Under the pieces are notes generated by a model. That model had not been told where the DNA came from. It saw nothing but the letters and a program-made list of their open reading frames with translations, and made no database searches. A stretch of 64,000 nt of DNA, from assembly GCF_900698855.1 (NCBI RefSeq), contig NZ_LR217698.1, positions 62,001 through 126,000 of the forward strand, written 5' to 3'. The DNA is from Erwinia_E haradaeae_F (GTDB lineage: Bacteria > Pseudomonadota > Gammaproteobacteria > Enterobacterales > Enterobacteriaceae). Below are positions 58,181 to 64,000 of the stretch, piece after piece (positions within the stretch are counted from its first letter, which is position 1; each line of letters opens with the position of its first letter). Position numbers and translations under genes: made by a program.

Positions 58181-60145
58181 GCATTTACTCTGATAATATC
58201 TAGATTAATATATTTTGATGTTTAATTTCCATCTATTATACTAATTTTAGTTATCTAGTGATTTTTATTTTTTTTGGGAGTTAGTAGAATATTTTGTTAC
58301 ATTAATTAATTGGAAAGTCATAAGTATTGAAGTTTTATGAATAGTGTTTATTGTTAATTATTATCTTAATTTATTGATCAGGTATCAATATTTTCATTTT
58401 ATAGTCATTTTAGACTAACTAGGTTTTAAATACTTATATACATTTATTGAATTTTATTCATGAAATATATCAGTGATAAACTAGAAGAGTAAGTAAGTTT
58501 AGATAATTAGAACAGGTAATATAATTAATTTATATAAGATATTTTATCATAAAAAATGATAAGTATTTTATTTTTTATGTATATTGTTAGTATTTAATAA
58601 TATTTATTGTTATCAAATTACTAAAATTGATCTAATAAAATAATAAAATTCAATACTGACAATTATATACGATGTATCTAGGTTTTGTTATACAAGAAAT
58701 ATAAGTGATTAATAGTGTGCCCTATGATATATATTTAGGATTTTGTTATAGTATGTTATACTAACATATGGATTATGTTTAAGATAATAAAGATATGTAA
58801 GAAGAGATGAGAGATATAAAAAAATAAAACGATAGCATGTTTGGAATAATTTTTTAGAGATTTACAAGAAGATATCGACGATATAATGTTATTATTAGTG
58901 GTTTCGTCATTCTTTTTTAGAAAAGAATGAGTCTCAGGTATTGGGTGCGGATTATTTTTTATACAATAATCAACTAAGTATGTTACTTCTTGAAAGACAA
59001 AATAGGATACATTGATTAGATTAAGACATGATCTTATAGAAATATATACACAGCAATATATTGATATTCTTTAATTATGATTAAAGTTATATTGGACTAG
59101 TTATCGTTTATATTTTTATTTTTAATAGACAAGATAAAAAATTGACACTCTTCTTTTAAGAATTATAAAAAATTAAAGAATAATCATTAGTTAGTGATTT
59201 AAACATATTGATTTAATGGTTCTGCTAAGAGTGAAAGTATGATCTATCTATAATGTTTTTCTTCTTATATCTATAGATGTGGTAACAAATGATTACAAGA
59301 TAAATTATATTTAAGATTGTTAACTCTAAAGAAATATTTTTTATTATATCTATTTTGATTCATGGTGTGTAGTTAGTAATAATATGCTTGTATTATATTA
59401 AGTGAGATTATTAGTTTTGGTTAAGAAATTTACATATTATCTCTATAGTAATATAGAAAAAAATTAAAGGTTCTAGAATGACATTAATTATATTAGTACT
59501 TTTAGTCAGAATTATAAATAAGATTTATATGGCTATTAATAATAATAGAAGATTATAGTGTAAGATGAATTAATATAAGAGTTATTAAATATTATGTGAT
59601 TAGATGAATTTATTAGATTATTGATAATAATATATAAGAATAAGTTTGTAGTAAAACTGTAGGTTAGACTGGAATAAAGTGAATCAATAATTCTATTATT
59701 AAAACTTTGAAGAAGATCAGTAAATTATAGTAAGAGTGTTTTAGAAAAATAAAGACAATGTATATATATTTATAGAACTATTAGATGGTATGTTATAAAT
59801 TTTATTTTTAATATAAATCCTCTATGTTATATATTAACTTTCTAATAAGAAAGGTTAGATATGACAATAAATATTTATAAAACAAAAGTTTATAACTAGA
59901 TATAGCTATATTCTCTGTTGATTTCCAGTACAAATTGATATCAGTTAATATAGTGATAATGATGATTCTAGAAGTATATTACATACTATCAAGTTGTAAG
60001 TAGCATTTCGGAAGATGTGACTAAATAATCGTTTATAGTTCTACTATCTATAATATTATAAACTAACCGAAAAGGTTCTGATTTTTAGTATTTTCTTTTA
60101 CTTAAGGTTTTTAAAACTTAAATAATATAAAGGAATTGTTTTTCG
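58181..60145. other. Two-kilobase gene-free gap before folD
   Basis: Very AT-rich, no gene recognised. Two hairpins stand close together: 58908-58929 (perfect 9-bp stem CATTCTTTT/AAAAGAATG, loop TTAG) and 58950-58971 (7-bp stem GATTATT/AATAATC). The sequence between them is the only relatively GC-rich spot. Confidence 0.6.
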
Positions 60146-61009
60146 ATGTTTGCAAAAATTCTTGATGGTAAAATGATTGCAAAACAAACTCTCCAAGAGG
60201 TTGCAGAGCGTGTTCATCAACGGATTCAATCTGGAAAACGGGCGCCTTCTCTTGCTGTCGTTTTGGTAGGTTCAGATCCTATTTCGAAGATTTATATTAC
60301 GAGAAAATGTCATGCTTGTTCAGAAGTCGGTGTTCTCTTCCATTCATATTTTTTGCCTATTAGTATTAGTGAAAGAAAATTATTAAATTTAATTAAAAAG
60401 TTAAATGATAATGAAGATGTGGATGGAATTTTAGTGCAATTACCATTACCTCCTTCTATTAACGTATTGCATGTTATACAGGCAATTTCTCCTCTAAAGG
60501 ATGTAGATGGTTTTCATCCTTATAATGTAGGTCGTTTATGTACTCGCTCCCCAGCGATATTGAGGCCTTGCACACCATTAGGTGTTATCACCTTGTTAGG
60601 TCATTATAATATTGAGATTTGTAGCTTGCATGCTGTAGTTGTTGGCGCTTCCAATATTGTTGGACGACCAATGAGTATGGAGCTTTTACTTGCTGGCTGT
60701 ACTACTACTGTTACACATCGATTTACAAAAAACTTATCTCGTTATGTAAAAGACGCTGATCTTCTTATCGTAGCAGTCGGTAAACCTTATTTTATTTCCG
60801 GTGAATGGATTAAATCAGGGGCTATTGTTATTGATGTTGGTATTAATCGTTTAAAAAACGGTAATATAGTTGGTGATGTTGCTTTTGATGAGGCTTCGAA
60901 GGTGGCGGCATGGATTACTCCAGTTCCGGGAGGAGTTGGTCCCATGACGGTTGCTATTTTAATGCAAAACACTTTAAAGATTTGTGAAGAAAATGACAAG
61001 AGCATGTGA
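60146..61009 (+). CDS. folD: Bifunctional methylenetetrahydrofolate dehydrogenase / methenyl-THF cyclohydrolase
   Basis: Interconverts methylene-, methenyl- and formyl-tetrahydrofolate, supplying one-carbon units for purines and formyl-Met. 287 residues (E. coli 288). The catalytic YxxxK motif is YITRK near residue 50; VQLPLPPSI near 97, DVDGFHPYNVGRL near 120 and the NADP site GASNIVGRPMS near 165 are intact, as is ITPVPGGVGPMTVA near 256. It stands alone between two long gaps. Confidence 0.97.
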   Translation: MFAKILDGKMIAKQTLQEVAERVHQRIQSGKRAPSLAVVLVGSDPISKIYITRKCHACSEVGVLFHSYFLPISISERKLLNLIKKLNDNEDVDGILVQLPLPPSINVLHVIQAISPLKDVDGFHPYNVGRLCTRSPAILRPCTPLGVITLLGHYNIEICSLHAVVVGASNIVGRPMSMELLLAGCTTTVTHRFTKNLSRYVKDADLLIVAVGKPYFISGEWIKSGAIVIDVGINRLKNGNIVGDVAFDEASKVAAWITPVPGGVGPMTVAILMQNTLKICEENDKSM

Positions 61010-62117
61010 TACAAATACAGCTATTTTGATATTAGTAACTAATATTTAATAATTTTTTTATGACAGATAAAGGCAAGTATTTTTTTTGTATTGTTTATTG
61101 CGTCCTATCTATCTAATGAACTTAATTTAATTAAATGAAATTTTTTTAACTATATTCTGTGTCTCAATATATAGACTATGTATTTTATTAAATTTATTGT
61201 ATATTCAATTTTTATATTTTTGATAGAAAGGGGCTTTTATATCATTTTATTTGTTGATAATTCAACTATTTTTATTTATGCTTCATGTTAAAGGACATCT
61301 TTTATTAGATTATAAATATATAGATTTATGTACCATCACTACAATAATCTAATTTCTTAACCATAAGAAATTAATATAAATATTTATTTAGTTCTCAGTA
61401 ATATATGTTCATAGGTAGCAAATTATATTCTATAATATATTCTTATACTAGATGAGAGAGTATATTAACTAGGTTTATTTGTTCTTACAAGATAGCCATT
61501 TTAGATTCAGAAGAAAGATTGTATCTTTAGAGGATGGGGTAGATTGTATTTTTCATACATCATATAACTTTTAATGGAGTAAATAAATTAAGAGAGAATA
61601 ATATTATAATTTTTTTAAAATAGATAATGCATCTTTTCTTAAGATTAAGACATGTATGTGTATTTAGTTGAATGATCGATGTTATATTTTAATTTTTATT
61701 GGTCTTAGTTTCTATATTAGAAGATTTAATACTATTTATTAAAGTTAATTATTAATTTGCAATTATATACAATAATGATTGTTGGTTATACATATTTTGT
61801 ATAATTCATTATAAACATAAAACGAATTATTTTTGAAAAGATTGGAATGTATTAGATCAAGGTTCTATAATACATCCATAACTATAACAGCAAGTTATAT
61901 TAGTAGAATATCTTTTACTATTTCATATGATTTTTAATAATTAATAGCGATTTTCTTAGTTAGATTTATTCATAAATTATAGAAAAGGATTCTAGTTATT
62001 ATTTTTTTAAAACCAATATCACAATTATGAAGAAATTGTATGAGAGATGATTTTAATATCATGTATTCTACATGATGGTTTTAATAAGTGAAAATTATGA
62101 TATAATAGCACAAAAGT
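61010..62117. other. Gene-free gap between convergent folD and dadX
   Basis: 1.1 kb, AT-rich; no gene, RNA or clear terminator recognised. Confidence 0.6.
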
Positions 62118-63188
62118 CTAGTATAGTTTTACTGGTACTCGTTGGGATAGTGAGCACATAATCTCGTATCCTACGGTCTTTGCTATTAGTGCAATGTCAT
62201 CTATTTTTATATTTTCTCCCCATAGCTCTACGGTGCTATCAAGACCAGTGTTAGGATGGTTAGTTAAATCAATAGCAAGCATGTCCATTGCTACTGATCC
62301 GATGGTTTGTGTAATCTCGTTATTTACCTTAATAGGTGTTCCAGATGGAGCATGACGTGGATAGCCATCAGCATATCCGCATGCAACTATTCCGATGCGT
62401 TGTTTGTATGGTGCACAATAGTTATGGCTATAACCTACGCTAGCTCCTTCTGGAATTTCTTGTATGGCAATTACTTTGCTTGTCAGTGTCATAACTGGTT
62501 TTAAGCCACTATGAACAATACGCTTCGAGTCGCTACTTGGTGAAGCGCCATATAGCATAATTCCAGGACGAATCCAGTCAAAATGCGTATTTGGATGCCA
62601 CAGCGTAGCAGCAGAGTTAGCCAGTGAATGCGGGCATTTTAATCCGATAGTTGCTTGTTTGATTTTCTTCATTGGCTCGGTAACTCCTTGTGGGTTTTCT
62701 GCTTCAGGGAAATGTGACATAAGGGTTAGTTCGCCAATATTGTTGTATGACCGTAGTTGATGCCAGATCTTATTGATCTCATTTGGTTGAAAACCAAGAC
62801 GATTCATACCGCAGTTTATTTTAAGATAAACATTTACCGGAGATAATAGTTTAGCTTTTTTTAGTGCTTGAATCTGCCAATGACTATGTATGGCAGTTGT
62901 TAAGGAATAGTGATTAATAATTTTTATATCATCTGAGTCAAAGAAACCTTCTAATAGTAGGATGGGTTTATCCCATCCGTGGTCACGAAGAAAAATGGCC
63001 TCATCTAGGTTAAGCAAGGCAAAACCATCTGCTTTGATTAGACTTTTCCACACATTTTTAATACCGTGTCCATATGCATTGGCTTTCACCACTGCCCAAA
63101 TATGCGAAGTAGGAGCCAAATTACGAGCTATAGATAGATTGTGTTTTAATGCATTTTGATTGATCGTAGCTATAATAGGACGAGGCAT
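62118..63188 (-). CDS. dadX: Alanine racemase, DadX type
   Basis: A PLP enzyme that interconverts L- and D-alanine; D-alanine is needed for peptidoglycan. 356 residues, the exact length of E. coli DadX (Alr has 359), and the sequence follows DadX rather than Alr, for example MNRLGFQPNEI, LTLMSHFPEAENP and CGYADGYPRHAPSGTP. The PLP Lys is in VVKANAYGHG near residue 34 and the catalytic Tyr in GASVGYSHNY near 253. An AGGAAT lies before the ATG. In E. coli dadX adjoins cvrA, which here is at 5454-7175. The catabolic isozyme has probably become the biosynthetic one. Confidence 0.95.
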   Translation of the reverse strand: MPRPIIATINQNALKHNLSIARNLAPTSHIWAVVKANAYGHGIKNVWKSLIKADGFALLNLDEAIFLRDHGWDKPILLLEGFFDSDDIKIINHYSLTTAIHSHWQIQALKKAKLLSPVNVYLKINCGMNRLGFQPNEINKIWHQLRSYNNIGELTLMSHFPEAENPQGVTEPMKKIKQATIGLKCPHSLANSAATLWHPNTHFDWIRPGIMLYGASPSSDSKRIVHSGLKPVMTLTSKVIAIQEIPEGASVGYSHNYCAPYKQRIGIVACGYADGYPRHAPSGTPIKVNNEITQTIGSVAMDMLAIDLTNHPNTGLDSTVELWGENIKIDDIALIAKTVGYEIMCSLSQRVPVKLY

Positions 63189-63794
63189 AGGTATTCCTGT
63201 TTCAGTAAATGAAATAATGATATCTCTGAGATTAAGTATGATTTTTAAGAGATTATATTATATTAAATATTCAATTTATTAGTATATAGATATAAGGAAA
63301 TCAATTATTTTAAAGATTATTCACCATTAAAAGTAAAACATGAAATTTGATTATGAAACTTATTATGTACAACAGTGCATTTATTAATATCATTTCTAGA
63401 TGTCGAGAATTAATTTTTTAAAATTATTGCACTAGAATGGGTTTTAAATAGATCAGACGGTATTTATAATTCTATTTCTTAAGTGATTTTGGAATTGGTT
63501 ATTAACCATAGAATTTTTTTATATGATTGTACAAGTTAAACTAATTCATATTCTTTCAGTTATTAACATATAAGATTATTTTTTTGATAAACTTAAGATC
63601 TCTGTTGTATTTTGCGTTAATATTTTCTCTGTAAAGAGTTAAAGAAAGAGTTTCTTTTTTTAAAATTTCACAGATGTTAGAAATAAGAAGAATCGGATAA
63701 GAATTTTAATTTTTCTTTCTTTGAAATGCACAAATTATAATGAATTTTCATTTCAGTTTTTGTATTTTTTTGGAATTTCTCAATGGGGCTCGCC
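63189..63794. other. Divergent spacer between dadX and dnaA
   Basis: 606 AT-rich bases that must hold the dnaA and dadX promoters. One weak DnaA-box-like sequence (TTATGTACA, near 63360, one mismatch to TTATNCACA) is visible, and no cluster, so it is not evidence of an origin. rpmH, the usual divergent neighbour of dnaA, is missing. Confidence 0.6.
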
Positions 63795-64000
63795 GTGTCA
63801 CTTATACTTTGGAAGCAGTGTCTTACCTCTTTGCAGGATGAGTTGCCTGCCACCGAGTTCAGCATGTGGATACGACCCTTGCAAGCTGAGCTAAATGATA
63901 ATACATTAGCTTTATATGCACCAAATCGTTTTGTACTCGATTGGGTTAGAGATAAGTATTTATCTAATATAAATGCTCTTCTTAATAATTTTGGTGGTGT
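63795..64000 (+). CDS. dnaA: Chromosomal replication initiator DnaA (partial, 3' end beyond right edge)
   Basis: Binds DnaA boxes at oriC and opens the duplex. The first 68 residues are visible and match domain I of E. coli DnaA nearly throughout: LWKQCLTSLQDELPATEFSM, IRPLQAEL and APNRFVLDWVRDKYL. I chose the GTG at 63795 because it aligns with the E. coli GTG start; an in-frame ATG at 63783 would add four residues (MGLA). Neither has a strong Shine-Dalgarno. The AAA+ and DNA-binding domains lie outside the window. Confidence 0.96.
   Translation, partial: MSLILWKQCLTSLQDELPATEFSMWIRPLQAELNDNTLALYAPNRFVLDWVRDKYLSNINALLNNFGG

Noticed and set aside
63189..63794. Chromosomal origin upstream of dnaA
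   Set aside because: Only one imperfect DnaA-box-like sequence; no cluster, no GATC enrichment noticed.
1..64000. CRISPR arrays, insertion sequences, prophage genes, toxin-antitoxin pairs
   Set aside because: None seen. No spaced direct repeats, transposase motifs or terminal inverted repeats flanking a frame were found.

Overview
The window is about 64 kb of AT-rich DNA from a gammaproteobacterium of the order Enterobacterales. It looks like a host-restricted insect symbiont with a decaying genome. Nearly every protein is a full-length, usually gap-free counterpart of an Escherichia coli protein. Short blocks of enterobacterial gene order survive: cysE-gpsA-secB, fieF-pfkA, dapA...purC, nuoA-N, iscR-iscS, lepA-lepB-rnc-era. 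Between the blocks lie long, very AT-rich gaps without genes, up to 4.6 kb. I count 39 protein genes and 2 tRNA genes; coding sequence fills roughly 62 per cent of the window. No insertion sequence, phage or CRISPR array is visible. Density and gene content are close to what I would expect of a stink-bug gut symbiont of the Pantoea type, but that placement is inference.

Layout. 1-7,175: sbcB (cut by the left edge), a zinc-free MDR oxidoreductase, an AI-2E-family permease and the antiporter gene cvrA. 7,546-11,387: dut, valS and tRNA-Leu(CAA) on the minus strand. 12,720-18,139: fieF and pfkA, then the minus-strand operon secB-gpsA-cysE. 18,140-22,734: a gene desert. 22,735-30,040: tusA, bamE, dapA, purC and lysC. 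30,965-46,057: a complete 13-gene complex I operon. 46,665-48,400: iscS behind a clear iscR pseudogene. 49,653-56,708: coaE, lepA, lepB, rnc, era and rsmA. 57,585-57,728: a 9-bp minisatellite. 58,060-63,188: tRNA-Arg(UCU), folD and a DadX-type alanine racemase. 63,795 to the edge: the start of dnaA.

How the genes work together. Complex I, the cation transporters and phosphofructokinase indicate respiratory and glycolytic energy metabolism. cysE supports cysteine synthesis and gpsA phospholipid synthesis. lysC and dapA are the two lysine-regulated entry steps of lysine synthesis. In both, the residues that bind or respond to lysine have changed while the catalytic motifs are intact, and I see no lysine riboswitch before lysC. 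This suggests deregulated lysine supply, perhaps for the host.

Erosion in progress is visible at single-base scale. nuoH has a stop at ancestral codon 7 with in-frame restart codons behind it. era ends early at a Trp-to-stop change. iscS lacks its IscU-binding tail and has no iscU behind it. RNase III has lost one metal-ligand aspartate. iscR is a readable pseudogene with one frameshift and three stops.
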